Source of the DNA: Ichthyophis bannanicus
Taxonomy: Eukaryota > Chordata > Amphibia > Gymnophiona > Ichthyophiidae
DNA: 64,000 bases
Direction of reading: 5' to 3'
Assembly (NCBI GenBank): GCA_033557465.1
Contig: CM066043.1
Coordinates: 110,536,278 to 110,600,277, forward strand
The notes under the pieces were generated by a model that was not told the DNA's origin, made no database searches, and worked only from the letters and a program-made list of their open reading frames with translations. The position numbers and the translations under genes are program-made. Of this stretch, positions 1 to 11,531 are shown piece after piece (within the stretch, counting starts at the first letter, position 1; every line of letters starts with the position of its first letter).

Positions 1-980
1 TTCGGTTTGTAAGAGTGGCTCTATTACACTGGTAAGCCCCTATGGTCCTCTACCTATTCCACAAGGGGATTCTCCCTTCCAGAGTTGTCTTCCCCTTTTT
101 CTTACCTTAGGGCAGCTCATCAGACAATAAAGAAGTCTTAACATTCCTATGAGGCAGGCACAGCGATCCTATAGGAGGAAAGTTCAGGCCTGTTAAGTAT
201 CTAAGAGTGCTCCGATGAACTCCAGTTTTTGTGTTGGAGCGAGGTAGGACTTTGGGAAGTTTATGACAAAGCCCAGGTGTTGGAGCACCATGATGGCGTG
301 ATGAAGAGAGAGTCTTATCTCTTGAGGGGATTCTCCCTTGATCAGCCAATCACCTAAATGAGGAAAGACGAATACCCCCAAGGTGTGCAAGTAGGCAGCG
401 ACTACTGCCATGCATTTTGTGAAGACCCTTGGGGCAGAGGCTAGATCGAAGAGGAGAACCCAGTATTGATAATGGTTTCCTTGAAACATGAAGCACAGAC
501 ACTGTCTATGTGAGGGATGGATCAGCAAATGTGTCTTTTAGTTCTAGAGAACATAGCCAATCGTATCTCTGGAGATATGGCAGAACAGTTCCTAGGGGAA
601 TCTTTTTGAATTTTTCTCGGACCATTAACTTATTTAGGTCTCTGAGATCCAAGATGGGCCTGAATCCTCCTGTTTTCTTTGGAATGAGAAAATATGGAGA
701 GTAGAAGCCTATCCTTTCTTGAGGAGGAGGAGCTCTTTCTATGGCACCCTGGGACAACAAAGTGGTCACCTCTTCTTTTAAGAGAGTGCTTTGATGGGAT
801 TGTGTGGGATAATCCCCTGTGAAGTTGGTAGGGGGTAAGGTTTCAAAGTGAAGCTGATAACCCCTTTGGACAATCTGTCCACTGCTCTGATGTTATGAGG
901 TGCCACCTGTGGGCATAGTGACAAAGTCTGCCTGCTATGTGGAGGGCTAGGGGCCCTCTAGGGGTAAATTGGCAATGCTC
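1..980 (-). pseudogene. DIRS RT fragment (D1), frameshifted
   Basis: The minus-strand translation gives DIRS reverse transcriptase in two frames that break near position 520. The upstream piece (769-506) has the PKKTGGFRPILDLRDLNK block. The downstream piece (528-193) has the SAPRVFTK block. The catalytic box reads FPHLGDWLI where the intact copies in this window have FPYLDDWLI, so the first aspartate is lost. RT copies the element RNA into cDNA; this copy cannot. It continues past the left edge of the window. Confidence 0.8.
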
Positions 981-992
981 TCTAGGAAGGAG

Positions 993-2875
993 TCAAAAGC
1001 CAGGTGCAGGTTGTGCCTGTGCAGCTGGTTGGGGCTTAGGAGCCTTGGGTTTCTTGGGTTGGCGAGGGCCTTGCTGTGTCTGTTGAGGTTGCTGAGGTTG
1101 ATAGGCAGCAGAAGGCAGGTAAGAAGGATAGTATCTCTTCTTCTAAGAATAGAAAGATTTCTTGGGAAGGGCCTTCCTTTTGGATGGGTCAGTTGTTTTC
1201 CTGGAAAGGTATTTTAGGGCGAGATCATCTGTTTCAATCTCGCCTGCCTTTTCCCTCCAATCTTTGCCAAAAAGGTTTTCACCAGTACATGGGATACTGG
1301 CCAGTTTATCCCGGATCCATTACTTGAGGTCTGATGCTTGCAACCAGGCCATCCAATGCAGACTGCTAAAGCTCTGCTAGTGGATTCAAAGACATTGAAA
1401 AAGGCCCTGGTAAGAAACTTAGACGTGTTTTGGCCCTGTTTGATGAGTGTCTGGAAGGTACTCCATTAATCCTCAGGAAGCATGGGGCAAGTGTCTCCAG
1501 ATCCCTGGCGACATTCTTCAGAAAAACATGCCCATGTACAGCATGTAAGAGTTAATTCTGGAGGCCAACATGCAAGCCTGGAAGCATCGATGCCCAGAGG
1601 CATTGAGTGTCCTCGAGTCTTTGCCAGGTGGTGTACAGGAAAGGTTCTTTGAGCTCTTCATTTGGCGTATCATCGTTTCCACTACCACTGAATGGTGGGG
1701 GAGCTGAGGTTTTTGGAAGCCTGGGCATTCTGGTACTCAGTACATGGTATCGAGTCTCTTGCTGATAGAGAGAACCATGAGCGGAGACTTCCACATGTGG
1801 AGCATAAGATCCTATAGGATACAATGCACTGGTAGTGTAGCACTTCTTTGGGCGTGGGAAAGTATTGGAGTATCTCCAATTCCTCTGCCCTCGGCTCCTT
1901 CTCTGACGTTACTGTGGTGTAGAGTCCCACTAACATGTCATGGATGAAGTCCTGAAAGGACATATCCTCTGGTGGGGACTGACACCACTCTTGTGACGGG
2001 AAGGGTCCGAAGGGATGTCTGGAAGTTCTCAGGAATCGAGTGATCCTCTGTCAGAATCTGAAGAAGCTGAATCAGAGTCTGGTAAGAAATCTATGTACTG
2101 GCGGTCCTGGGTTCAACCTCGATACCAATACTTCAAGGTATTGGAAGCAAGAGCCATGGTGGTCTGTCTGTTGGATAGCAGGGGCATCGACTGATTCTAA
2201 TGTAGTATCAACTTCGGGAGTTCCAACAATGCCAGTTCGAGGGCAGGCATTGGGCCCAATATGCATAGCTGTAAGCGCGGTGCCAAAGCCTGCACTCCCA
2301 AACTCTCCATGTTGTTATTGCTACCAAGGCTGCCAGGAGTGCTTCCAAACTCCTCTTGAGAGCCAGCATGTGCTGGTCTAGCGAGATGGCCAATGTCTGG
2401 GTGGAGTCACCAGAACATGGAACCAGTACCGCTTTGGAGCATCCCAGAGCCTCCCCCTGTGCTTTGGAGGACAGATCATCCCACTGGGGCCATTTGGCTG
2501 GCCAGTCTGCATTGGAAGCACCTCTAGGGGAATTGTGGTGCTTGTAATGGGACTTCTCTCTGGCCTCAGTATTGGTCTTCGATGCCGAAGGTTTGGATAT
2601 GGCCAGAGAGACTTTGACTTACTCTTATGTTTAGACTCTGAAGAAGTCTGAGAGCCATGAGAAGAAGTCAATGCCCTCGATGAGGTGGACGCCACTGAGA
2701 CTGAGTCCAAGGCAAACAACGACCTATACTGTCTGGCTTGTTTCTTGAGGTCTCTTTTTGTCATTTATTGGCACAAAGGATAAGAACAGTTTAGACACCA
2801 ATTATGTTTATCAGTGACTGAGATGGTACCGGCACACTTGATACACTTTTTAAGATCACTGACTGGTTTTTCCAT
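993..2875 (-). pseudogene. DIRS gag pseudogene (D1)
   Basis: A Gag-like reading frame starts at ATG 2875 with a cysteine/histidine zinc-binding segment (CIKCAGTISVTD, then NWCLNC). A stop codon follows near 2767, and the frame continues as the segment 2764-2378. Further frameshifts occur at about 2070 and 1690. The C-terminus (basic, Pro/Gln/Ala-rich, ending PAPGF) stops at 993, next to the RT start. D6 gives the closest match for order and sequence. In this class Gag packages element RNA; this copy is dead. Confidence 0.7.
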
Positions 2876-3250
2876 GCCTTTAAAAATGTCTTTGAGATTG
2901 AAAAGAAGGTGATTGAGGCCTAGCGGCCTAGTCTAGCGGTGAAAGCGCAATGAAAATGAAAAGTAAGCAATATCTGGAAACAACCCCCCCCCCCCAAAAG
3001 ATTTATCGGGACCAGTGTCAGATTCGGCGGAACCAGCGTCGGAGGGAAGACAGAAGCACGATGTTCCACAAAAAACAGAAGTTTTAGGCAGCGACAGGAC
3101 AAAATGTCCTGCTGGCTCCGTGGAAAACAAAGAACTGAGGACAGGAGTTGGGAAGGCAGGCACGCTGGCGCAGTGGAGTGCTTCCAAAGGCTTTCCTATT
3201 GGAAACTGGGGAGCATTCCGGCATGGGCTCCCTTGGTGGCGTTCACCCAC

Positions 3251-3300
3251 CGCTTTGACCCGGTGAAAAGCGGGATATAAATACAGCTAAATAAATAAAT
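3251..3300 (+). repeat. 5'-truncated LINE-type tail inside D1 terminal repeat
   Basis: Fifty bases (cgctttgacc... to the aaataaataaat run) interrupt the D1 terminal repeat exactly between parts that are contiguous in D6. They resemble the 3' tails of the LINEs in this window: a CGC-TTTGA-type segment, a GCGGGATATAAAT-like segment, then AAAT repeats. Confidence 0.6.
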
Positions 3301-3335
3301 ATGTGAAGACTGCATTCGTGCTTGTTCCTGGAGAT

Positions 3336-3894
3336 AGCTCTAAGCAAAATCTTTCAAATTAAAGGTTATCATCCCAAAATCATCTGCAGAGAAATGCATC
3401 CTCACTCAAAACATGCAGAGAAGACCTACTACAATTCAAGGAAAGGAGAACCATGGTGACATATAATTCAGAACTGAAAAACTTAAGGGAAAAATCTTAA
3501 AAGATCTTCAGCTCCTATGTCTGAAAGATTAGTTACTGAAAGAAATATTTCCTACTCCCCAGTTCTAGTCTCCCTGTAAGTACCTAACCTGAAACAAAAA
3601 TTTACAAAGGCATAAACTCCAAACAGAATCCAAAATAGAAGCAAATGGCACAAAGCCCTGCAAGACACCATAATACAAATTAAGCTGGCACATATCACAG
3701 GACTCTAAAGCCAGGTCAAGCATTAGTGGGGTGCAACTAGGGCAACTAGTCTGGATCCCTAGGGGATCACCAAAGCTGAAGATGATGGCACAGCCTACAG
3801 CAGGCTTTGGGGTCCCCCTCCTAAATTTCTGCCTTGAGCCCCAGCAAGTCTAACAGCCCACTCCACAGCTACCCAACATTGGAAAGACATTTAA
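3336..3894. other. Intron or intergenic stretch, nothing recognised
   Basis: This AT-rich sequence of about 560 bp has no supported gene or repeat. The host gene on both sides is unresolved, so it may be intron. Confidence 0.4.
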
Positions 3895-4387
3895 CACTAG
3901 AAGCCCCAAAGTGGGTCAACTGACGCAAATGCATCTTCGAAGTTGTATACCAGCGCCACTGCTAGAACCGTGTCAGTCATGTTCCATGACTTTGTTAGCA
4001 AGGTCAAGATGTTCAAATATGTGCATCGAAAATTAATGACAGATGCAACACCTAGCGGGAAAATGAATTTATACTTAGAAGACCCAAAGTGCACCAATTG
4101 ACGCACTCAATTGTCTTGGATGCGTCAATTGACGTACTTTGGGGCTTCTAAATATAAATTCATGTTCCCACTAGGTGGCGCATCTCAATCACTGTTTACA
4201 GTTTTACTTCGACATTACAAACAATAAACACACGGTGACGTCATGTCACATACTGCACGTATTTAACAAATAAGTAACTATACATTAATTCACATCTGCA
4301 TTTCATGCTAAACGCAGTCGTCGTGATAATGCGTCAATTGACGCACTTTGGGGTTTCTAGGTAAAATTCCTTTTGGGGCTTCTAGTG
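3895..4387. mobile_element. MITE-like element with piggyBac-like ends
   Basis: The element begins CACTAGAAGCCCCAAA and ends with the inverse TTTGGGGCTTCTAGTG (last copy preceded by CTT). It is flanked by TTAA on the left (3891-3894) and TTGA on the right (4388-4391). TTAA target duplication is typical of piggyBac transposons; the right copy would carry one substitution. At 493 bp with no long ORF it is non-autonomous. A large internal palindrome (4045-4178) repeats parts of the terminal sequence. Family assignment is inference from the ends. Confidence 0.65.
4045..4178. repeat. Long imperfect palindrome inside the MITE
   Basis: The left arm (GCAACACCTAGCGGGAAAAT, then TGAATTTATACTTAGAAG) is the near reverse complement of the right arm, which ends CCCACTAGGTGGCGC. 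The centre is near 4111. Each arm contains an AATTGACG plus CTTTGGGGC unit also found at the element's ends. Confidence 0.7.
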
Positions 4388-4621
4388 TTGAAGTAAAAAG
4401 TTCACATTCATGCTCGTCTATGAATTTAATATAAATAATTCAAGGCAAAACAATGTGAAGAATGAAGCTGCTTAGGTGAAGCAAGCCAAAAATTAAGGAC
4501 ATGTATCGAAGCCATACCACAAAATATTACAAGAGAAAGAACAACTTTGTAGGTATATATTTCTTAAATAAAAGTACAAAGCAATAATTAGCATTTTTAA
4601 GATACTCTGCAATCCTATCAG
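4388..4621. other. Unrecognised AT-rich stretch
   Basis: I see no ORF or repeat that I can name in these 234 bases before the 5'-truncated LINE. Confidence 0.35.
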
Positions 4622-6345
4622 CAGATCAATAATTGAAAAGGTTGTCCAACGCCAAATCCAACACCATATTGAGACCGCCACTCCTCTCAACCCATGCCAG
4701 CATGTATTCAGGGAATCACATGGAGTCGAGATGCTCCTTACCACCCTCTTCAGCACATTAATCACTGGAATGGATATCATCAGACGAGTATATGCCCTAA
4801 TTTTCATGGATACTGCTGTGGCATTCGACTCCGTCAACCATGAACTACTCTTGGCGCACCACAAAGCGAAAGGAATCCAGAACACAGCCCTAAGTTGGTG
4901 CAAATCATACCTGACAGACAGATGGCAACATGTACGGACCAGCCCCACGACCTCCAAACCGTTCCAACAAAAACAAGGCATGCCACAGGGCTCCTCACTC
5001 TCGGCCCTGCTCTTCAACATATATATGCAGCCCATCTGCGCACTCATCCGTTCCTTCAACATCGCCTGCCTGGTATACGCCGACGATGTATTATTCTACA
5101 TGCCATTCTCAACTGACCAGCCAGATTTTTCACCACTAACAACCTGCTTTGATGCTGTCACTGACCAGCTCCACACCCAAAACCTCAGAATAAACGTCAA
5201 CAAAACGGAGGCACTATTCATTACCAGGAACCAAACATTTACCCCCCCCCCCATCACTAAAAGTAAGATGTGCCGAGCTCTTAAGCAAGCCCACGGTCCG
5301 CTATCTAGGGGTCACATTAGACCAACAGCTAGACATGAAAGCCCACATAAACAACATTGTCAAGGCAGTATACCACAAAATACAGACAATCTGGCACCTA
5401 CGACCTCTACTGGAGCCAGACGACTTCCGGACAATCTACCAAGCACTGGTAATCCCCCATTTCGACTATACCAACTCAATTCTACAGGGACTCCCGAAAA
5501 ACACGCTGAACCCACTTCAGCTTGCAATGAATGCAGCCGCCAGAATACTACATGGAGCCGCCAAGAGGGATCACGTAACCCCAATCCTGAAACACCAACA
5601 TTGGCTGCCGGTCCACTGCAGACTCTCCTTCAAAATACCATTGTTGACCTTCAAGGCCATTAACTGCTGCACCTCCTCCTCCATCAAGGACCTCGTCCTT
5701 CCCACTCCCCCAAACAGAGCCAGAAGGTCATTCGCTGCCAACACACTGAGAATCCCTAGCAAAATTACGAAATGCTCTCAAGCAACAAGGAACAGAGCCT
5801 TTGTGTACTATGCACCCACATGTTGGAACGCCCTCCCACCCACCATCCGGTCCATCACTGACCTTGCGCAATTTAGGAAGGCACTGAAGCACCACCTCCT
5901 TCCTCCAGAACTTCTCCCAAAATGGTGACACATCACTTCCAGCCATACTCAACCACCAAGACAACCCCCCCAACACACCCACAGCACACAGATGCAGCCC
6001 CGCCCATTAGCACTACTGCTCACCCTGGTATGAACGTGTATATAGTCACCTAATCTTGTAAATAGTTGCCAAGTAGCTCCTGTCAAAACTGTACATCTGT
6101 GACCCAACTGCTTAGCCTGTATATAATTACCTAAAAAGAGTTGCCAAGCAGACCTGGTCAAGACATTATTCCACGACCAGCTGCTCAGCCTGTACACAGT
6201 TACCCTAGTTAGTCCCAAGTTGCAACCCCTGTTCATTGTAAGTACAGTACAGATTCAGCCTGCACTGAACAAATTATTGTTGACTGTAAACCGCACTGAT
6301 TCTAAAGAGCGCGGTATAGAAAAGACATTAAATAAATTAAAAAAA
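4622..6345 (+). mobile_element. L2/CR1-group LINE, 5'-truncated
   Basis: This non-LTR retrotransposon fragment on the plus strand starts inside the RT domain and ends with the 3' tail GAGCGCGGTATAGAAAAG plus AAAT repeats. Its 3' region closely resembles that of the LINE at 9073-11531, so both belong to one family. RT block order and the C-terminal HWLPV...WNALPP-type region fit the L2/CR1 group. The exact clade is inference. Confidence 0.85.
4623..5928 (+). pseudogene. LINE ORF2 fragment: RT plus C-terminal region, one frameshift
   Basis: The frame opens inside the RT with FMDTAVAFDSVNHELLL, then QGMPQGSSLSALLFNIYMQP and the catalytic LVYADDVLFYM. A frameshift occurs at or soon after a poly-C run (about 5237-5251). 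The next frame carries RYLGVTLDQ-like sequence, then the C-terminal region (HFDYTNSILQGLP, WLPVHCRLSFKIPLLTFKAI, CWNALPPTIRS) to a stop at 5928. The endonuclease half is missing by 5' truncation. The RT would make cDNA at a nicked target; this copy cannot. Confidence 0.85.
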
Positions 6346-6745
6346 AATAAATTTACAAAAAACACTAATCCTAAAGGTTCCTAACACTAGATCAAGAAGA
6401 AAGAACACCAGAAACATGCTGGTCATTTCAATTCTCGAGGCAAAAAGCAGCCAAATGTCTTGCAATAGAGCCTTGTCGCTATACACACCCTCTATTTGGA
6501 ACTCACTCCCAGACAAAATAAGAACTATTGACATAATAACTGAATTTCCCTGAAAGCTTAAAATACACCTCTTCACAGAATACTTTGGATCTGACCCTAA
6601 CATCAAATAAGAACATCTACAACGTGATATCAATGACAGTTTTAGTCATCCGACCTTTCTCTCCTATCCCCAATTAAATCCTTAGCCACTTTATAGCAAT
6701 TAGAAGTAATTATTATCCCAAGCATTATTTGTCTTTCACTCAAAT
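6346..6745 (+). mobile_element. LINE 3' fragment, split by D2 and continuing at 15135-15292
   Basis: Translation of about 6440-6590 gives a LINE ORF2 C-terminus (SIWNSLPDKIRTIDIITEFP, a stop, then KLKIHLF). The 3' UTR follows, is interrupted at 6746 by D2, and seems to resume at 15135 and end in an AAAT tail at 15292. The rejoining is inferred from orientation and order. Confidence 0.6.
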
Positions 6746-6788
6746 AAGTAAATTAGACTTACCTGCTAATTGTTGTTCCTTAAGGAAC

Positions 6789-6907
6789 TCTAGTCCAGTC
6801 CCGGAACCAGAGTTTAGAATCCCCTCCAGCAGCTTTGGAGACAAACACGTCATCGCTTTGATGACCTCTGTATAAATAGGCAAGGACCGCCCCTCTCCAT
6901 CAGTACC
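6789..6907. repeat. D2 left inverted terminal repeat
   Basis: This is a near-perfect reverse complement of 15003-15120, sharing the CTAGTCCAGTCCCGGAA start, the CAGCAGCTTTGGAGA block and a TATAAATAGG block at 6871-6880. A few substitutions and small indels separate the two arms. Confidence 0.9.
6871..6878 (+). promoter_or_regulatory. TATA-box-like motif in D2 left terminal repeat
   Basis: TATAAATA, 5' of a GC-rich stretch, points inward on the plus strand. It mirrors the copy at 15034-15027. Promoter function is inferred from the motif and its symmetric position. Confidence 0.45.
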
Positions 6908-7226
6908 TACTGACAAAGCAGACTCAGCAGAGCAACAAATAAGTAGTGAAACAGCAATACAGAAACTCACTACCTAACCCGAAAACTCACCCCTTTTAGT
7001 TTGTTAAAATGTTCTTTTTTTGTTTTGTTTTTGTTTTCCAACAAAAGCCGCAATAAACGGCGCTAAACGCTACCTGGAAGAGAAAGCTGACCTCCCCTGC
7101 CAGAAGCAGTGTTGTGAAAGGAATTCCCACGTTCCTGTATCTGGAAGCTCCTCTGGAAAGCTCTCCTAATAGCAACCCCAAACATACGGAAGAAAAGGCT
7201 GGGATTGCAAAACAAAGGGCGGGATC

Positions 7227-7318
7227 CGGGACTGGACTAGAGTTCCTTAAGGAACAACAATTAGCAGGTAAGTCTAATTGACTTTTCCTTTTCGTCCCTC
7301 TAGTCCAGTCCCGGAACC
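7227..7318. repeat. D2 internal complementary region
   Basis: The first half (to about 7279) is the reverse complement of the element's left tip: ACTGGACTAGAGTTCCTTAA, then TTAGCAGGTAAGTCTAATT. The second half (7280-7318) is the reverse complement of the right tip (TTTTCGTCCCTCTAGTCCAG). In DIRS replication this region is thought to template joining of the two ends into a circle. Confidence 0.9.
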
Positions 7319-7342
7319 ATAGAGGATGTAACAGAGCAGTAC

Positions 7343-8470
7343 CTATCCACGGGAGGGCCCTGCAAGCCCAGCCTGAAGCACCGCTAACCCAAAACGCACA
7401 TCCCCCTCGGCCTGAACATCTAGTTTATAATGCCGGGCAAAGGCATGCAAGGAAGACCAAGTCGCCGCCCTACAAATGTCCCCAGCCGGCACCAAGCTAA
7501 ACTCCGCCCAAGACGCAGCTTGCGCCCTGGTAGAATGAGCCCTAAGCCCTTCCGGCATACACCTGCCTCTCAAAATGTAAGCAGCTGCTATCGCCTCCTT
7601 CAGCCACCTGGAAATAGAGGACTTCGCAGCCGCCTCTCCCTTCCGTGGCCCTCCAAAGGCCACAAACAACCTGTCAGACTTACGAAAGGACACCGTTCTC
7701 CGGAGATACCTACGCAGGGAGCGCTTCACATCCAGCAGACGCAACCTACCATCCGACTTCTCCGTCCCCTCTCCGGAAAAGACCGGAAGCGACACCATCT
7801 GATTTACATGGAACACCGACACCACCTTGGGTAAGAACGCTGGCACAGTACGCAACTCCATCTTGTGATCGAAGAACGAAAGAAACGGTTCCTTACAAGA
7901 CAAGGCCTGCAACTCCGAAATTCTACGAGCCGAACAAATAACCACCAAAAACACAGTCTTCAGCGTCAAATCCTTGAGGGAAGCCTCCCCCAACGGCTCA
8001 AAGGGCTTCTGAACCAATGCTTCCAAAACCAAATTCAGGTCCCATGGCGGTACTACACACCGACGCGGCGGCCGCATGAGCAACACGGCCCGCAAAAACC
8101 TCCGGATGTCCCCGTGTGCTCCTAACATCTGCCCTTGCACCTTGCCCCGAAAACAGGCTATAGCCGCCAATTGCACCCTCAACGAACTAGGAGCAAGGCC
8201 TTTCTCCACGCCATCCTGCAAAAAGGCCAGAATGTGCGGGACCGACGACCTTAAAGGAGACAACTCCCGCTCTGAACACCAACCTTCAAAAATGCACCAA
8301 ATCCGCACATACGCTAACGAAGTAGAGCGCCTACGCGATCTCAACAAGGTGGAAATGACCGCCGCTGAATAACCCTTGGCTCTCATCCTAGATCTCTCAA
8401 GAGCCAAGCTGTAAGCGAGAATCGACCCACCTGGGGCATTCGCAACGGTTCCTGCAGCAACAGGTTGTCC
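7343..8470 (-). CDS. DIRS tyrosine recombinase (D2), open frame
   Basis: This integrase-like enzyme would insert the circular cDNA. The C-terminal catalytic core is intact: Arg in ICSARRISELQAL, His-x-x-Arg in RAHSTRAQAA, and the tyrosine in HAFARHYKLDV. An N-terminal SAM-like helical domain (RSTSLAYVRIWCIFEGWC onward) precedes it. The frame has no stop from the LINE junction (about 9070) to 7343, so the true start is uncertain. I place it near the end of the RT-RNase H frame (8383), which it overlaps slightly. Expression would require the disrupted upstream region. Confidence 0.8.
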   Translation of the reverse strand, partial: GQPVAAGTVANAPGGSILAYSLALERSRMRAKGYSAAVISTLLRSRRRSTSLAYVRIWCIFEGWCSERELSPLRSSVPHILAFLQDGVEKGLAPSSLRVQLAAIACFRGKVQGQMLGAHGDIRRFLRAVLLMRPPRRCVVPPWDLNLVLEALVQKPFEPLGEASLKDLTLKTVFLVVICSARRISELQALSCKEPFLSFFDHKMELRTVPAFLPKVVSVFHVNQMVSLPVFSGEGTEKSDGRLRLLDVKRSLRRYLRRTVSFRKSDRLFVAFGGPRKGEAAAKSSISRWLKEAIAAAYILRGRCMPEGLRAHSTRAQAASWAEFSLVPAGDICRAATWSSLHAFARHYKLDVQAEGDVRFGLAVLQAGLAGPSRG

Positions 8471-9072
8471 CGTTGCAGAAGCCTGTACGGGTCGTCTGCT
8501 AGCAGCCGCACTAGATCCGCATACCACGGCCGTCGGAGCCAGTCGGGCACTCTCAGCACTACGAGACCCCTGTGACTCTCCATACGCTGCACCACCCTGA
8601 CTATGAGAGCCCACGGGGGAAAGACATAGAGGAGACCGCCCAATGGCCACCCCTGTGCCAGAGCATCGAGCCCCTCTGACATGCGCTCTCGCCTTCTGCT
8701 GTAAAACCGCGACGCCTTTGCGGACTCGAACGTGGCCATGAGGTCCATGATCGGGAGCCCCCATCGGCGCACCAGCAGAGCGAACACCTCTGGGTGAAGC
8801 ACCCACTCCCCCGGATCTACCCTGCGTCGACTTAGAAAGTCCGCCTTGACATTGTCCACGCCAGCCACATGCTGCGCCGACAACCCCGACAGATGTTGCT
8901 CCGCCCAACACAAGAGCTGACTCACCTCCGCCTCTAAGGCCGCACTGGTTGTACCGCCCTGCCGATTGATGTAAGCCACCGTCGTGGCATTGCCGGACAG
9001 TACCCTCACCGCCGAGCATGCCAACCACACCTGAAACTCCTTGAGTGCCAAAAACAAGGCTCTCATCTCTAA
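8383..9072 (-). pseudogene. D2 RNase H end and methyltransferase-like tail
   Basis: This is the 3' part of the D2 pol frame after the LINE break. It begins in RNase H (LEMRALFLALKEF, then ATTVAYINRQGG, which has the third acidic region altered). It continues through the DLMATFESAKASRFYSRR and YVFPPWALI segments, which match the degenerate Dam-like methyltransferase region of DIRS elements, and ends at 8383. It is open but separated from its 5' part by the insertion. Confidence 0.75.
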
Positions 9073-11531
9073 TCTCAATCCAAGCTCTGTCCATTGCCTC
9101 AGTTCCCTGGTCTGACCACAAGCTTATCTTATTCCAAGCACCCCTACCTAGCTGTAGCCAGATGGAAGAAAGAAGAGCGAGCAGCCATCCCATTGCTCCA
9201 CCACGAAGGTTCCAGACCTTCAACAAAGACCTAATTCTGAGCACAACACTCCCACTAATCACCTCGCCTGCACACGACCCAGAGGAGCTGGTCTCCAAAT
9301 GGAATAAAACCCTTAGCTCAATTGCCATACGTCCACCACCCGACAAACCCCAAGGGAAGCGACCCGCCGCAACCTGGTATTCTGCCGAGCTGAAAGCCTC
9401 ACTCACCGCCCTAAGGAAACTGGAGAGGCACTGGCGCCATTCACACTCAGCTGAAGATCAAAGTGCATATAACTCACACCTGGCAGCACATCGCGCCGCA
9501 GTGAGTGAGAGCATGAGACGATTCCACACTGACACTCTAAAAAGATCATTGAACAAACCTCACGACCTGTTTGCCCTCGTCAAGCGATTGACAAAGGAAC
9601 CTGCATCAGAGCACACATCCGAAATCCACCCTCAAATATTCGCCGACTATCTGCAATCCAAGCTCTGTCAGACCAACAACACCCCAATACCCAGCACCAC
9701 CCTTGAACCAAGCTATCAATCACCTCTCACTATCTTCTCAACACCACCCACAAAACGCATCGAGGACACCATTGCTGCCATCAATACGACCACTGCTCAA
9801 ACTGACCCTTGCCCTGCATTCTGGATCAAAGATCTACGGACCAACCTCAGTCCCTTTATAACCAGACTCATGGAACAATCATTCACAACAGGAGCATTCC
9901 CACCATCCCTCAAGCGCGCATCCATAAGACCTCTACTAAAAAACAATAAACTCGACCCCCATAAGCCAGAATCCTACAGACCAATATCTAGCGTACCATT
10001 GCTGGCAAAAATAATGGAAAAGGAAGTACAAATGCAAATACAAGATCACATAGAAACCTCTGCACCACTGGACCCATGCCACCACGGCTTTAGAGAAGCC
10101 CATGGAGTTGAAACACTTCTTACCACACTCTTCAACAACATAATAGCAGGCATTGACAACATTCGCCAAGGATTCGTCCTGGTCTTCCTGGACATCGCAG
10201 CAGCATTCGACTCCGTGAGCCACGAGCATCTCCTGGTACGCCTCAAGGAGAAGGGAATCAGCGACAAAGCGCTTGAATGGTGCAAGTGCTACCTTTCTGA
10301 TAGATGGCAGCAGGTACGATCCAGTGATACATCATCAGATCCGTTCCACCAAAAGCAAGGTGTCCCGCAGGGTTCTTCCCTTTCCGCTCTGATGTTTAAT
10401 ATATACATGCAACCCATCTGCAACCTCATCCGGTCCTTCAGTGTCAACTGCCTGATATACGCAGATGACGTGCTGCTCTACATGCCTTTTTCAACAGAGA
10501 ACCCTGACCTCTCCCCACTAACAAACTGCATTAATGCAGTATCCATTTGGCTGCAAACCCAGAACCTCAGGATACAACACAAGAAAACTGAGGTGCTATT
10601 CATTACAAGGAATCGAGACTTCTCCACACCGCCCTTCCTAAAAGTAGAGGGAGCAGACCTCCAGACCAAACCCACCATCAGATACCTTGGCATCACCTTA
10701 GACCAACGCTTGGATATGAAGGTGCACATAGGAAACATGGTGAGGGCGGTTTACCATAAGATCTGATCCCTCAGACACCTACGATCCCTGCTGGAGTCAG
10801 ACGATTTCAGGACAATCTATCAGGCACTGGTCATACCACACTTCGATTACGCAAACTCAGTCTTGCATGGTCTCCCTCAGTCCACCTTGCATCCACTGCA
10901 ACTGGCAATGAACGCCGCAGCAAGATTCCTACATGGAGCGTCCAGGAGAGACCATGTCTCACCCATCCTAAAACACCTCCACTGGCTCCCGATACAAGGT
11001 AGACTCACATACAAAATCTTACTTCTGACCTTCAAGGCTATCAACGGACTCTCATCCTCATCACTAACAGAGTTCATCCAGACTACACCCTCCAACAGAG
11101 CCAGACAGTCTGTAGCACTCAATACCCTGGTAGTTCCAAGATCAATTACACAATGCACCCAGTCAACAGCGGGCAGGGCTTTCAAATTCTGTGCGCCTAG
11201 ATGCTGGAATAGCCTCCCTCACGACATCCGAACAATACCAGACCTACTCCAGTTTAGAAAGGCCTTGAAACACCACCTCTTCCTCCAGTATTACCCTGTA
11301 AACAACGCAGCTATGACACCAACCTCACAAAACATCCATGACTAAGACCAATGAAGTGAATCCTAACATGTTGTAAATGTAAATAGTTACCCCAGTTATC
11401 CAAGTTTTAACACCTGTTCACTGTAAACACAAAGTACCCTGGGAAATGTGTAATCTTTGTTCATTGTAAACCGAGCTGATGCTGAATAGCGCGGTATAGA
11501 AGAGACTGTAAATAAATAAATAAATAAATCT
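9073..11531 (+). mobile_element. L2/CR1-group LINE inserted in D2
   Basis: This 5'-truncated LINE has an almost complete ORF2 and a 3' tail of ATAGCGCGGTATAGAAGAG plus AAAT repeats. It interrupts D2 RNase H. The short flanking match AATCT on both sides is a candidate target duplication. It lies opposite to D2 and belongs to the family of the copy at 4622-6345. Confidence 0.9.
9080..11345 (+). pseudogene. LINE ORF2: endonuclease end plus reverse transcriptase, one nonsense codon
   Basis: The frame starts within the last block of the apurinic-like endonuclease (VPWSDHKLI). It continues through a linker and RT blocks: ESYRPISSVPLLAKIMEK, FLDIAAAFDSVSHEHLLV, GVPQGSSLSALMFNIYM, and catalytic IYADDVLLYM near residue 460. 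The only break seen is TGA at 10764-10766. The same frame then continues to 11345 with the C-terminal region (HLHWLPIQGRLTYKILLLTF, WNSLPHDIRTIPDL). About 755 codons remain. It would reverse transcribe at a nicked site, but the copy is truncated and stopped. Confidence 0.88.

Larger units (their letters stand above)
1..3335 (-). mobile_element. DIRS retrotransposon D1, truncated by window edge
   Basis: This is the 5' (sense) part of a DIRS-type element coding on the minus strand. It holds a decayed gag (993-2875), a broken RT start (1-980) and a right terminal repeat (about 3110-3335). That repeat resembles those of D6 and D9, including the terminal TGCTTGTTCCTGGAGATA-like sequence near 3318-3335. 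A 50-bp LINE-type tail (3251-3300) interrupts it. RNase H, recombinase and the left terminus lie outside the window. Many frameshifts mark it as old. Confidence 0.85.
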
